DNA of 64,000 nucleotides from Sphingobacterium sp. SYP-B4668 (GCF_027627455.1 NZ_CP115483.1:496001-560000), one strand, 5' to 3'. Positions 1 to 9,588 are shown, numbered from the stretch's first letter. The notes: generated by a model not told the origin, from the sequence alone. Translations and numbers: made by a program.

Positions 1-5
1 TAGGT

Positions 6-1634
6 GTGCATATGGACAATTTGTCCGGAAAAACGCCTTTGCGCAGGGATCCGATAATATATACGGTCAAGGAACTGTTTCCAGGGACAAACTATATAAA
101 AAATCTCTACGGAGGGACCTTGTGGCTCCGCACCAATATTTCGAGGGATACGCCCGTTGACTTGAAAATGGCAGGAGTGGTAAGGGCTTCTGATTTTGTA
201 CATGGGGTGACCGATGTGGGTAAATGGAAGGAAGATATACTCAAAAATGAGGTGCCGTGGATTGAACTGAGGGCGAAAAGGGTAGTATTCAATGTACCCC
301 GAAATGCTATAGTGGGGCTTATTAATGAGGGTAAGTTGTCAGATATCAATGAGGTGATGGCTGAGTGGAATGTCATCTACGAAAAGGATTACTACGATTG
401 GATGGGGTTGACACCAAATGCAGCAGAACTTAAAAATAAATATCCTACTTTGCCCGAACGAGGGGTATTGGATATCCAATTAACTGGCGGATATGGACAC
501 TCTGGCAATCCATGGGTAGCCACCAACGATAGGGGCTGGCTGAATGAGTGGGTCGATCTAGCCACCATCCGCGCAGGACAAAATTGGGGGACCTACCATG
601 AGATTGGCCACAATTATCAACAAATTGGTGCATGGAGTTGGAATGGACTAATTGAAACTACAAATAATTTATTTGTATTCAAAGGTTTACATCGTAATGG
701 AATCCAGAATATTGGAAATGCACATCCAGCATTGAATGAAGCTTTCACCGCTGCACTCGCATACGCCAAGCAACCCATTTCAAAAAATAGTATTACGGAC
801 GAAGCCGCCAACGGTGACAATGCTCCTTTCTTTAAGATTACGCCTTTTTTACAATTGTTTAATAAGATAGAAGGCAAAAATGGAGAAGATGGATGGGAAT
901 TTATGCCCTATTTATACAATCAGGCACGGAATGTGAAATATTCATTTGGGCTGGATGAGGCCAAGCGGGACTTTTTCTATAGGACTTTGTGTGATTATAC
1001 TGGAAGAGACTATGCCCGATTTTGCGCCGCATGGGGCATCGGTGTGAGCGGAATAGCAAAGCGCGAAATGGCAGCAAAATACCCACCAATGGAAAAAGCC
1101 ATTTGGGAATACAACCCATTGAATGATACAGGAGGCGATGGTGCCATGAACCCAAAGGTGGATTTATTCAATACCGAATGGAAGGTCTTGTCAAAAAGTA
1201 CAGAAGAGCCTTCTGGAGAAGGTACGACTGACGGTAAAGTTATTCATATGATTGATGGTAATGCTAATACATTCTGGCACTCGCAGTGGCAAGCGCTTAC
1301 AGCTGCGCTTCCGCATACTGTCACTTTTGATATGAATGTTAGCCAAGCAGTCAAAGGGTTCTATTTGGTCCCAAGGCAGAATAGTTCGGGACAACGGCCT
1401 AAGAATATTGAAATCCAAGTCAGTGAGGATAATCTGACTTATACGACCCTCACTGCTGCTGATTTGGAAAGTGGCTATTCATTCGATATGGTCAATGATG
1501 CAACTCGTAAAGAATTTAGATTGAAAACAAGACGGAATATTCGATATTTCAAGATTTTCTTTAGAAATACAAATCACAACGGATCGACACATCATGCTGT
1601 TGGTGAAATTGGGGCATTTTATGATGTGGATTAA
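6..1634 (+). CDS. M60 family (enhancin-like) metallopeptidase with F5/8 discoidin domain, 5' end outside window
   Basis: Zinc metallopeptidase of the M60/enhancin group, a family known to cleave mucin-type glycoproteins at the cell surface. The gluzincin motif HEIGH is at residues 198-202 counted from the GTG at base 6. The last ~145 residues resemble an F5/8 type C (discoidin, CBM32-like) domain, with the DGNANTFWHSQW stretch typical of its first strands. The frame stays open to the left edge and there is no signal peptide, so the true start and an N-terminal lipoprotein region probably lie upstream. It is followed after 19 bp by two more exported proteins on the same strand, consistent with an operon. 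Family is well supported by the motif and domain order; the substrate is inferred. Confidence 0.85.
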   Translation: MHMDNLSGKTPLRRDPIIYTVKELFPGTNYIKNLYGGTLWLRTNISRDTPVDLKMAGVVRASDFVHGVTDVGKWKEDILKNEVPWIELRAKRVVFNVPRNAIVGLINEGKLSDINEVMAEWNVIYEKDYYDWMGLTPNAAELKNKYPTLPERGVLDIQLTGGYGHSGNPWVATNDRGWLNEWVDLATIRAGQNWGTYHEIGHNYQQIGAWSWNGLIETTNNLFVFKGLHRNGIQNIGNAHPALNEAFTAALAYAKQPISKNSITDEAANGDNAPFFKITPFLQLFNKIEGKNGEDGWEFMPYLYNQARNVKYSFGLDEAKRDFFYRTLCDYTGRDYARFCAAWGIGVSGIAKREMAAKYPPMEKAIWEYNPLNDTGGDGAMNPKVDLFNTEWKVLSKSTEEPSGEGTTDGKVIHMIDGNANTFWHSQWQALTAALPHTVTFDMNVSQAVKGFYLVPRQNSSGQRPKNIEIQVSEDNLTYTTLTAADLESGYSFDMVNDATRKEFRLKTRRNIRYFKIFFRNTNHNGSTHHAVGEIGAFYDVD

Positions 1635-1653
1635 TGGATTGTAATTAACCTAA

Positions 1654-3405
1654 ATGACAATGAGAAAAATAAATAAATACAAGTGGAATCGTTGGCTCGC
1701 TGTTTTCATGGTGGGACTGGCTTTGGCAAGTTGTACGAAATATAATAACCCAGCACCGGAGTTTGAGGAATATGAGCAAGATGTGGATTCTAATCAAGTG
1801 AAGCGGAAAATCCTGTTTATTTCTATAGATGGATTGGTCGGGAGCGAGTTGGAGAATAATATTCCCGAACATCTGGGGAAACTAATGGAAAATGGAAAAT
1901 ACTCCTTTGTCTCCTTAGGAGATATGAATACCTCTGACCCGTCCTCGTGGGCGACGATGATGACGGGAGTCAACTCTAATAAGCATAAGATTACGACAGA
2001 TTCGTATATTCCAACTCCCGATCCTAATCATCCACATGATAGTGAAGATTTCTACCCTTCTCTTTTCTTTCGGATTTCGGAACAAAATCCCTATTTGAGT
2101 TCTGCGGTTATCACGCGTACATCGGCTATGAACAATATTTTGTTGATGGATGCTGACGAGGCACAAGCACTCGATTCAGATGAGAAAGTAAAAAGCTCAG
2201 TCGTCGAAGAATTGAAAAATGCAAATGCAGACCTACTCGTGGCGCAGTTTACCTCTGTGCAGGAAGCAGGCACGCAAACCCAATTCTCATTTGATAGCCC
2301 AGAGTATAAAAATGCCACATTAAAAGTAGATGGATACGTCGGCGAAATAATGACTGCGCTTGAGTCAAGAAGTAGCTACGATAAAGAGGAATGGTTGGTA
2401 ATTGTCACTTCTAATCATGGAGGGCTAGGAAATAGTTACGGTGGTAGTTCGTTGGAGGAACGTAATACATTTGCTATCTATCACTATAAAAAATTCCAAA
2501 AACAAGAATTGAAAGCAGAGACCCTCATGGCACCTCGCTTCTATGGCTACGACAACGCAGGGGTGACTGCTATGAGAGCTCGGAATACGACGGTGTCTCC
2601 GCAAGAAGTTAATTACAATATAGCTCGAACGGGAGAGCTTACGGTAGAGGCTAAAGTTAAAATCAACAAAAAGGCGGACGGTAGCTATTCCTACAGTTGG
2701 CCGCCATTTTTAAGTAAAGTGAATGCTCGAAGTGGAAGTACAGCAGGCTGGTCTTTTTTCAGATCTGGAAATAATGTCTCATTCTTCGTCGCTGATGGAA
2801 GTGCTAAGATTGAGATTGGTGCTGGAGCTGTTGGAGTGGATGAAGTTTGGACGCATATTACGGGAACTTTCTCTCGAATAAATGGTATTCCAACCGCCAA
2901 ATTCTATATCAATGGTAGGTTGGCGACATCTGGAGAGCTAGCAACGCTGAATGTTAACAATGTATTGTCCACGAGTCCTTTGACGTTTGGCTTCCAACCT
3001 GAAGTCTTTTCAGATCAATACTTGGATTTTTATATGGCTGACGTCCATATTTGGAATGTAGCTTTAACTGACGAAGAGATTTTGCAAAATGCTAACCGTG
3101 TAGGTCTGGAAGACAATCATCCCAAAAAGCAATTTTTGGTAGGATACTGGCCTTTGGACAAAGTAGAAGAAAATGTCTTTAAGAATAAAGTATCAGGACA
3201 ACCTGATATGCCTATTCTTGGAAAAGCAAGCTTCAATATTTTTGGTAATAATTTGCCATATGTAGACCCCGAAAAAGCTATTTTGATAAAGAGCGAGGAC
3301 ATCACGATGCAGATGTTGTACTGGTTCAATATCAATGTAAGAGATAGCTGGGGACTAGAAGGCCAGAATTTCTTGAAAAATTTTGAATTAGAATTTTTAC
3401 AGTAA
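1654..3405 (+). CDS. Lipoprotein with alkaline-phosphatase-superfamily (phosphodiesterase) domain and LamG-like domain
   Basis: Predicted surface lipoprotein: a hydrophobic signal ends in LASC with the lipidated Cys at residue 27. Residues ~50-300 look like the alkaline phosphatase/nucleotide pyrophosphatase fold: FISIDGL is the first metal-binding strand, the SSWATMMTGV stretch carries the Ser/Thr nucleophile region, and TSNHGG is a late metal-binding His. Residues ~325-490 resemble a concanavalin A/LamG-like domain (FYINGRLA, DVHIWNVALTDEEI). A phosphodiesterase fused to a lectin-like domain suggests action on a polymer or glycoconjugate; substrate unknown. An alternative ATG lies two codons downstream. 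Short gaps on both sides suggest co-transcription with its neighbours. Confidence 0.75.
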   Translation: MTMRKINKYKWNRWLAVFMVGLALASCTKYNNPAPEFEEYEQDVDSNQVKRKILFISIDGLVGSELENNIPEHLGKLMENGKYSFVSLGDMNTSDPSSWATMMTGVNSNKHKITTDSYIPTPDPNHPHDSEDFYPSLFFRISEQNPYLSSAVITRTSAMNNILLMDADEAQALDSDEKVKSSVVEELKNANADLLVAQFTSVQEAGTQTQFSFDSPEYKNATLKVDGYVGEIMTALESRSSYDKEEWLVIVTSNHGGLGNSYGGSSLEERNTFAIYHYKKFQKQELKAETLMAPRFYGYDNAGVTAMRARNTTVSPQEVNYNIARTGELTVEAKVKINKKADGSYSYSWPPFLSKVNARSGSTAGWSFFRSGNNVSFFVADGSAKIEIGAGAVGVDEVWTHITGTFSRINGIPTAKFYINGRLATSGELATLNVNNVLSTSPLTFGFQPEVFSDQYLDFYMADVHIWNVALTDEEILQNANRVGLEDNHPKKQFLVGYWPLDKVEENVFKNKVSGQPDMPILGKASFNIFGNNLPYVDPEKAILIKSEDITMQMLYWFNINVRDSWGLEGQNFLKNFELEFLQ

Positions 3406-3422
3406 CAAATAGTTGTTTACAG

Positions 3423-4571
3423 ATGAGATTAAAACTAAAATTTTTGACCCTGTTATGTGCGTTGCTCGCGAGCATGGTCGCATGCCAGAAAAATACATTG
3501 ATATTGCCCACACAGCTTCCAGAGGAAGAAGAGGAGATTAAATCAATTATAGCGGGACCTGTCGATATTAAAATAGAGGGTACCTATGATTTTAAATTTA
3601 AGGTGGTGATGCCCTCCGTGAGCGATAGAGTAGAGAAGGTAATCATCAAATACACGGAAGTTGGGCAAGCAAAAGAATTGGTCATACAGGATTTTACCAA
3701 AAATTACTTTATTCAAATGGCCGATATCAGTGAGTACGCCTTTTCATTGCAATACTTTGCTAAAGATGGCACCCCTTCTAAGATCGTGGAAAGGAAGGCC
3801 ACGAATAAGGGCTATTTAGTGGAGCATCTTGCGGAGAACTTCGAACTATCAAAGGAGTTTAATAGACTGCGGCTGATTTGGGACAATGAATCTTTGACGC
3901 CAGTCACAGCCACTGTATCTTACAATTCAAATGGGGAAACGCATGTAATGAATGTGGAGAATTCAATAGCATTGAAGGATACGCTGGAGACGGTGGCACT
4001 CAAGGCGGGAAAGGTAGACTTTGATGTCAAATTTAAAGATGGTACTGGTCGGGAGAGTGCAACGAAAACCTCATTTGTGATGTTAGATAGGAGTTACACA
4101 ACTCAAGCAGATAAGGCGAATTGGTTAATATCAGCTACTGACGAACATAATGCAACATATGCTCCTACTAAACTCATCAATGGTGTAAGTACAGGAGATG
4201 ATCATTGGCATACCAATTGGTACCCGGATCCAGCAAAACCATCAACTGTGTTTCCATTTGAAGTAGAAATCACAATGGAAGAGTTGATTATGGTCGATCA
4301 AATTACACTGTATAATAGGACTAATGGGTCAAATGATGGGGTAAAGACGTTTGACGTGTATATGAAGGCAGAAATTTCAGAAGAATATGAGTTGGTGGCT
4401 AAAGATCTTGTTCAGATACAAGATAAAGGAGCAAAAAAATCATTTGATTTACCTACGAGCAAGCCTGTTAAACGTGTCAAGTTTGTGTTTAAAGATGGAT
4501 GGCCGCGAAATAATGTGGCTGAACTTTATGCCCACTTGGCTGAGATTGACGTGAAGGGAATCTTAGAATAA
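3423..4571 (+). CDS. DUF4998-like lipoprotein with C-terminal discoidin-like domain
   Basis: Exported lipoprotein: the N-terminal signal ends MVAC with Cys 21. The middle looks like two Ig-like beta repeats resembling DUF4998, a family seen beside SusC/SusD genes in Bacteroidota. Residues ~225-380 look like an F5/8 type C/DUF5000 fold (NGVSTGDDHWHTNW then VDQITLYNR), so it probably binds carbohydrate. It has no visible catalytic motif. It is the last gene of the three-gene group and is followed by a hairpin terminator. The role as a glycan-binding surface protein is inferred from domains and context. Confidence 0.65.
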   Translation: MRLKLKFLTLLCALLASMVACQKNTLILPTQLPEEEEEIKSIIAGPVDIKIEGTYDFKFKVVMPSVSDRVEKVIIKYTEVGQAKELVIQDFTKNYFIQMADISEYAFSLQYFAKDGTPSKIVERKATNKGYLVEHLAENFELSKEFNRLRLIWDNESLTPVTATVSYNSNGETHVMNVENSIALKDTLETVALKAGKVDFDVKFKDGTGRESATKTSFVMLDRSYTTQADKANWLISATDEHNATYAPTKLINGVSTGDDHWHTNWYPDPAKPSTVFPFEVEITMEELIMVDQITLYNRTNGSNDGVKTFDVYMKAEISEEYELVAKDLVQIQDKGAKKSFDLPTSKPVKRVKFVFKDGWPRNNVAELYAHLAEIDVKGILE

Positions 4572-4584
4572 TAGAATGGAATTT

Positions 4585-4619
4585 ATATTCCCTAAAAGGA
4601 AATCTCTTTTAGGGAATAT
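4585..4619 (+). terminator. Rho-independent terminator after the M60 operon
   Basis: Perfect 14-bp inverted repeat (ATATTCCCTAAAAG and its complement) around a 7-nt loop, starting 14 bp after the preceding stop codon and followed by a short T-rich stretch. Confidence 0.8.
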
Positions 4620-4719
4620 TTCTTAAACATTATAAATGCTTCTCTGTCATACTACATTAGCGGAGATTTCTCTCTTCATTATTTTTGATTTGACGCTCGC
4701 GATTGTAGCACATTTTGTC

Positions 4720-4727
4720 TAAGTTTG
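4720..4727 (+). promoter_or_regulatory. Bacteroidota -7 element TAAGTTTG upstream of the barrel gene
   Basis: Exact TAnnTTTG match ending 11 nt before the ATG. It lies in a stretch (ATTTTGTCTAAGTTTGGATA) resembling the elements near 7.13 and 9.58 kb. The -33 element is not obvious. Its position argues against the TTG at 4715 as the start codon. Confidence 0.6.
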
Positions 4728-4738
4728 GATATCCAGAC

Positions 4739-5380
4739 ATGATGACTATGAAACAGCTGAATCTACTCTTTGCTTTTATCCTTTTTTCGGTACTTGCCCA
4801 TGCACAATATAAACCTCAAGTAGAGTTTGGGGCTAAGGCAGGGCTTGCCTTTCCTACCTTCCAGTTTGCCGAAGGAGGTAATCCCAAAACGTATGTGTCA
4901 GGCTTTATTGGCGGGTTTGTCGACTTGCCTATTGCACAATCCTTCTCGATACAACCTGGGGTCACGTTGAGTGGTAAGGGGTATAATGACAAGTACTTTG
5001 AGAGTGAAACCGATTTTGGACAGTTGAAGACCCGGTTGTTGGTGGTCGATGTTCCAGTCCATTTGGTGGGCAAGATGTTGATTGGAGACGATCAGTTGCA
5101 TTTTGGTGTGGGGCCTTATATAGGATTTAATGTGGCGGGCAAACAAAAGTTTGAAGGACAGGGAAATCGCTACCCCGAAGGAACGATCGATTTCGAATTT
5201 AACAAGAAAGATTTTAAAAGACAAGACTACGGAATCAGCCTCATGGCCAATTATAAATTTGATAATGGTATGTTGGTAAATATGGGCTACGGACTAGGTT
5301 TAGCCAACCTGTATGGTAGTGAGGTCGATAATAAGGTCAAAAATAGAGTGCTTTCCCTTGGTGTGGGAATACAGCTCTAA
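4739..5380 (+). CDS. Outer-membrane beta-barrel (porin-like) protein
   Basis: Exported protein of ~213 aa. The signal peptide ends LAHAQ, followed by alternating hydrophobic strands (VEFGAKAGLAFP, FSIQPGVTLSGKGY, VNMGYGLGLANLYG) and a C-terminal strand LSLGVGIQL, typical of small PorT/OmpW-like 8-stranded barrels. The start is placed at the ATG cluster 4739/4742/4748 because the frame's earlier TTG overlaps a promoter -7 element and would spoil the signal peptide. The specific function is unknown. It is monocistronic, ending at a strong bidirectional terminator. Confidence 0.75.
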   Translation: MMTMKQLNLLFAFILFSVLAHAQYKPQVEFGAKAGLAFPTFQFAEGGNPKTYVSGFIGGFVDLPIAQSFSIQPGVTLSGKGYNDKYFESETDFGQLKTRLLVVDVPVHLVGKMLIGDDQLHFGVGPYIGFNVAGKQKFEGQGNRYPEGTIDFEFNKKDFKRQDYGISLMANYKFDNGMLVNMGYGLGLANLYGSEVDNKVKNRVLSLGVGIQL

Positions 5381-5395
5381 GAAAATTGTGATATA

Positions 5396-5435
5396 ACGAT
5401 AAGGGGGCAAGGATGTATCCTTGCCCCCTTATCGT
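5396..5435. terminator. Bidirectional terminator between the barrel gene and ugd
   Basis: Perfect 19-bp inverted repeat (ACGATAAGGGGGCAAGGAT and its complement) with a 2-nt centre, between two convergent genes. Confidence 0.9.
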
Positions 5436-5451
5436 TTAATAGTAGACGATA

Positions 5452-6837
5452 TTATTCGCCAATGGCGTAATATTTGAATCCGATACCTTCCAATACTCTG
5501 CGATTCAACAATTTTCGGCCGTCGAATACAAAGGCGGGCTTTTTCATCAGTTCTTTGATTAAGGTCCAATCATAGGTCTTGAATTCATCCCACTCTGTTA
5601 ATATGGCGATTGCATGGGCATGTTTAACGGCCTCCATTGGATCGGTGACGACCGTTACCAAGCGGCGGTTTTCTTCGGGCGTACGAGTATGAAGATAGTC
5701 TAGGTCGGCATATATTTTTTCAACGGGTACCTTTGGGTCATATATGACCAGCTCAGCTTCCTCATTCAAAAGATAGTCGGCCACATAGATTGCCGCTGAT
5801 TCGCGGGTATCATTTGTGTCCTTCTTAAAAGCCCATCCATAGCAGGCTATTTTCTTGCCTGATACGGTATTGTACAGTGTTTGGATAATATGATCGGCGA
5901 ATCGATGCTTTTGGTGGTCATTCATCAAAATGACTTGCTCCCAATAGTCTGCCACTTCGTGCAGATTGTAACTTCGGGCAATGTATACCAAATTCAGAAT
6001 GTCTTTTTGGAAACAAGAGCCTCCGAAACCTACAGAAGCCTTTAAGAATTTAGAACCTATACGAGAATCCATACCGATTGCTCTGGCTACTTCATCGACA
6101 TTCGCCCCTGTTTTTTCACAAAGCTCCGAAATGGAATTGATGGAGGACACGCGTTGAGCCAAGAAAGCATTGGCCGTTAATTTGGATAGTTCCGATGACC
6201 ACAGATTGGTCGTAATGATGCGATCCTTGCTCACCCAATTCTCATAAATAGCAGCAAGTGCTGTTATCGCATTCGCATCTTCTCCACCGATAAGGACACG
6301 ATCGGGATGGAGTAAATCTTGCACGGCGGTGCCCTCTGCGAGAAACTCAGGGTTGGATAGGATGTGAAAATTGACACCATTGCCTGTGTTGTCCAAAATG
6401 TTCTTTAGTGCAGCAGCAGTTCGTACGGGCAAGGTAGATTTTTCTACCACAATCTTGTCCGAAGTCGCAATTTCGGCAATTTGTCTAGCGCACAACTCAA
6501 TGTATTTAAGGTCTGCAGCTTTCCCTTTTCCCTTTCCATAATTCTTGGTGGGGGTATTGACGGATATGAAAATCATATCGGCTTCGTCAATAGCCTTTTC
6601 AATATCTGTCGAGAAAAATAGATTGCGCCCCCTTGCTTCGGCAACGATATCCGCGAGACCAGGCTCGAAGATAGGGAGCAAATCTACATTGGAATTATTC
6701 CATGCTGCAATACGGGATTCGTTCATATCTACAACGGTTATCTGTATATCAGGGCATTGTTGGGCAATCACGGACATCGTGGGGCCACCCACGTAACCCG
6801 CACCGATACAACAAATCTTTTCTATTTTTTTATTCAT
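5452..6837 (-). CDS. ugd: UDP-glucose 6-dehydrogenase, animal-like type
   Basis: Oxidises UDP-glucose to UDP-glucuronate with two NAD+. N-terminal Rossmann motif GAGYVGG; the KSTLPVR and NPEFLAEG blocks; and the catalytic-Cys loop [10 protein letters not shown], as in the family. At 461 aa it is longer than the ~390-440 aa of common bacterial Ugd. From memory it is strikingly close to vertebrate UGDH (for example [48 protein letters not shown]). Its product would feed the UDP-glucuronate decarboxylase at 30.8-31.8 kb. It is divergent from dnaG with a ~330-bp spacer and has its own terminator. Confidence 0.95.
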   Translation of the reverse strand: MNKKIEKICCIGAGYVGGPTMSVIAQQCPDIQITVVDMNESRIAAWNNSNVDLLPIFEPGLADIVAEARGRNLFFSTDIEKAIDEADMIFISVNTPTKNYGKGKGKAADLKYIELCARQIAEIATSDKIVVEKSTLPVRTAAALKNILDNTGNGVNFHILSNPEFLAEGTAVQDLLHPDRVLIGGEDANAITALAAIYENWVSKDRIITTNLWSSELSKLTANAFLAQRVSSINSISELCEKTGANVDEVARAIGMDSRIGSKFLKASVGFGGSCFQKDILNLVYIARSYNLHEVADYWEQVILMNDHQKHRFADHIIQTLYNTVSGKKIACYGWAFKKDTNDTRESAAIYVADYLLNEEAELVIYDPKVPVEKIYADLDYLHTRTPEENRRLVTVVTDPMEAVKHAHAIAILTEWDEFKTYDWTLIKELMKKPAFVFDGRKLLNRRVLEGIGFKYYAIGE

Positions 6838-7168
6838 ATGTGCGCTATTTTTTATTCAAACTCCACATACCAACCATAGTCATTACTGTCGGTACGGTCT
6901 CTACAATATGTTTATTGGAATATAGTTATACACTTCCTGTCTGTATTCAAATGTAGGCGTGGATGCTACGCTTTATACTGACAGCTACGTGAATGCGAAG
7001 TAAAATTAAGCAAATGAATTGAGTATTGCGTAATCTCCAAATCGTATTAACGGTCTATATTTTGGAAAGATGGGTGTCGAAGACTCCCTATTGTTTTTTA
7101 TTTTCGATTCGTGAATGCAAAGCATTTTTTCTAGGTTTACATGAATATCCCAAAGTAGAAGAAGAGCT
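6838..7168. other. Divergent intergenic region, ugd / dnaG
   Basis: No coding sequence seen. It holds a minus-strand TACATTTG (bases 6948-6955) that could serve ugd with a ~100-nt leader, and the plus-strand dnaG promoter-like segment near 7113-7139. A clear -33 element is not visible for either. Confidence 0.5.
7113..7139 (+). promoter_or_regulatory. dnaG promoter-like segment, repeated at 9562-9588
   Basis: A 27-bp segment containing CAAAGCATTTTTTCTA and ending in TAGGTTTA, a one-mismatch TAnnTTTG element. It differs at only three positions from the segment at 9562-9588. It lies 29 bp before the dnaG start. Confidence 0.55.
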
Positions 7169-9142
7169 GTGATTAAAAAGGAGACCATAGAGAAAGTATT
7201 GGACGCTGCCCGTATCGAAGAGGTGGTTGGAGAATTTGTGGATTTAAAGAAAAGAGGGACCTCATTAATTGGCAATTGCCCTTTTCATAATGAAAAGACA
7301 CCGTCATTCCACGTTTCCGTCGCCAAGGGTATATACAAATGTTTTGGATGCGGAGCCGGAGGTGATTCCCTAAAATTTGTCATGGAGTTGGAAAAATACT
7401 CCTATCCCGAAGCCATTCGATATCTGGCCAATAAATATCATATTGAAATTGAAGAACAGGAACGTACGCCTGCACAATTGGCGGCTCAGGATAAAAGAGA
7501 GAGTCTTTATGTCTTGAGTCAGTGGGCAGGGAAGTTTTTCAAGGAGAATATGTGGAATACAGATATGGGACAGTCTATCGGCTTGTCCTATTTCAAAGAA
7601 CGGGGATATCGGGAAGAGGTTATCAAAAAATTTGAATTAGGGTATTCTCCAGACCAATGGACAGCATTGGTTGAAGCGGCCAAAGCTGCTGGGTTTCATG
7701 AGTCTTTTCTAAAAGAAATAGGATTGGCTATTCAGCGAGATGACGGTAGTTTGTACGATCGTTTTAGAGGTCGCGTCATGTTTCCAATCCAAAATCTTAC
7801 CGGTAGGATTATTGGATTTGGTGGGAGGACGCTGAAGACTGAAAAGAGCGTGCCCAAATATGTCAACTCACCTGAAAGTGAAATCTATCACAAGTCGGAC
7901 GTCTTGTATGGACTCAACTTTGCCAAAAAAGCCATTTTAGATGCGGACAACTGTTATTTAGTTGAAGGATATGCCGATGTGCTTTCGGTACATCAAGCAG
8001 GGGTGGAGAATGTAGTTTCATCCTCGGGTACCTCCCTGACCTCGGGCCAGATTAAATTAATCTCTCGTTTCACAAAAAATGTAACCATTCTCTATGATGG
8101 AGACCAAGCAGGTATTAAAGCATCATTAAGGGGTACTGATATGCTGCTGGAAGAGGGTTTGAATGTCAAAATTCTTCTTTTTCCGGATGGGAATGACCCC
8201 GATTCGTATGTGCAAAAATACGGATCGGATGCCTTTAAGAAATATATTGCCGATCATCAAGAAGATTTTATATTCTTCAAAACTAACATTCTTTTAAAAG
8301 ATGCCAAGAACGATCCCATAAAAAGGGCGGAGGTGATCCGGGATGTGGTAGAGAGCATCGCATTGATTCCAGATGAAATTAAGGTCTCGGTATTCATCAG
8401 GCAATGTAGTGATTTATTGGATATCGAGGAACGTGTATTGCTCTCCGAATTGAACAGCATCCGGATAAAAAAAGCGAAAGACGCAGATAAGAAGAATAAG
8501 CGAGCGAGCGAATCTGCAGCACAGATGGAGATGGAGGGACCTCCTCCGGATTTCTTCATGACGGATGAAGAAAGAGGCGGTGCTGCACCCGTTGTCGAAG
8601 ATAAGATCACACCTGAAATCTTACAGGAACGAGAAATAGTACGTATACTGCTCAACTATGGCGATTACCTCGCGACATGGGAAGGAGATGGGGATATACC
8701 AGTCGCACCTTTGCTGTTGGGGAGTATAGATGATGTTGGATTTGAGGACAAACCAAGTGCTTATATTATACAAGTGTATAAGGAATATGCCGAACGCTAT
8801 GAAATACCACAGGCCAAGATGTTCTTTTCACATGAGGATTCCCAAGTAGCAGATTTGGCAATTAGTTGCGTTGCGAGTCCTTATAGCTTGAGCCCAAATT
8901 GGAATGATGATAAAAGAAAAATTTATATCAAATTGGAGCACGAACAATTAAAAAATTTGGTTGTTCAATCGATATACCGTATCAAAAAAAGGAAGGTCGA
9001 AACCGAAATGCACAAAATAAGGGAAGAATTGAAAGTGACAATGGATGCGGCTGATATGGAAATCTTAATCAGTAAGTATCAAAAGCTTAAGGAAGCAGAG
9101 AAATTGCTTGGTGATTTTCTTGGAAATACGATTGTGAAATAA
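7169..9142 (+). CDS. dnaG: DNA primase
   Basis: Synthesises RNA primers at the replication fork. The N-terminal CHC2 zinc finger has ligands C37, H40, C58 and C61; the TOPRIM domain has E266 (VEGYADVL) and D310/D312 (YDGDQAG). The ~200-residue C-terminal part would be the helicase-binding domain. Length of 657 aa is normal. The start is a GTG preceded by a purine-rich GAAGAAGAG that can act as a ribosome-binding site. yraN follows three bases after the stop, so the two are probably co-transcribed. Confidence 0.97.
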   Translation: MIKKETIEKVLDAARIEEVVGEFVDLKKRGTSLIGNCPFHNEKTPSFHVSVAKGIYKCFGCGAGGDSLKFVMELEKYSYPEAIRYLANKYHIEIEEQERTPAQLAAQDKRESLYVLSQWAGKFFKENMWNTDMGQSIGLSYFKERGYREEVIKKFELGYSPDQWTALVEAAKAAGFHESFLKEIGLAIQRDDGSLYDRFRGRVMFPIQNLTGRIIGFGGRTLKTEKSVPKYVNSPESEIYHKSDVLYGLNFAKKAILDADNCYLVEGYADVLSVHQAGVENVVSSSGTSLTSGQIKLISRFTKNVTILYDGDQAGIKASLRGTDMLLEEGLNVKILLFPDGNDPDSYVQKYGSDAFKKYIADHQEDFIFFKTNILLKDAKNDPIKRAEVIRDVVESIALIPDEIKVSVFIRQCSDLLDIEERVLLSELNSIRIKKAKDADKKNKRASESAAQMEMEGPPPDFFMTDEERGGAAPVVEDKITPEILQEREIVRILLNYGDYLATWEGDGDIPVAPLLLGSIDDVGFEDKPSAYIIQVYKEYAERYEIPQAKMFFSHEDSQVADLAISCVASPYSLSPNWNDDKRKIYIKLEHEQLKNLVVQSIYRIKKRKVETEMHKIREELKVTMDAADMEILISKYQKLKEAEKLLGDFLGNTIVK

Positions 9143-9145
9143 GAC

Positions 9146-9502
9146 ATGGCAAAGCACCTTGAATATGGCATACAAGGAGAGCAGTTAGCGACAGAAAGGC
9201 TGATACGCGAAGGATATCGGATTGTCAAACGCAATTGGAAACATAAACATTTGGAGGTAGATATCATTGCTTATGACGGTGCAGTATTAGTATTTGTTGA
9301 GGTGAAAACTAGGCGGTCTCTAGCTTTTGGAGAACCCTCAGAATTTGTCGATATCCACAAACAGCGTAAGTTGATACGAGCCGCTGATATATACCTAGGA
9401 GGGTGTGAGCATATAGGAGATATTCGATTTGACGTAGTGTCTGTTTATTTGAGCGATATTGTAGAGATAACGATAGTTAAAGATGCATTTTGGAGTAATT
9501 GA
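9146..9502 (+). CDS. YraN family (UPF0102) endonuclease-like protein
   Basis: Small protein with the restriction-endonuclease-like core of UPF0102: GEQLATERL helix, then LEVDIIAYDG and VFVEVKTR, which supply the D-(D/E)xK-type residues. The family is linked to DNA recombination and repair, but a precise role is not established. 118 aa is the usual length. It starts directly after dnaG, and no terminator separates them. Confidence 0.9.
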   Translation: MAKHLEYGIQGEQLATERLIREGYRIVKRNWKHKHLEVDIIAYDGAVLVFVEVKTRRSLAFGEPSEFVDIHKQRKLIRAADIYLGGCEHIGDIRFDVVSVYLSDIVEITIVKDAFWSN

Positions 9503-9556
9503 TGCTGATTTTCCATAAAAATGCTGGTGTAGGTCTTCTAGCTGTGCAGTGTCGGG

Positions 9557-9588
9557 TTTGGGAATACAAAGCATTTTTTCTAAGTTTG
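9557..9588 (+). promoter_or_regulatory. Full Bacteroidota promoter TTTG-N20-TAAGTTTG
   Basis: -33 TTTG (9557-9560), 20-bp spacer and -7 TAAGTTTG (9581-9588). The spacer and -7 part repeat the dnaG promoter segment. It would drive the cyclotransferase gene with a ~170-nt leader. Confidence 0.65.

Noticed and set aside
4715..4738. TTG start for the beta-barrel protein
   Set aside because: It overlaps the TAAGTTTG promoter element and adds residues ahead of a normal signal peptide.
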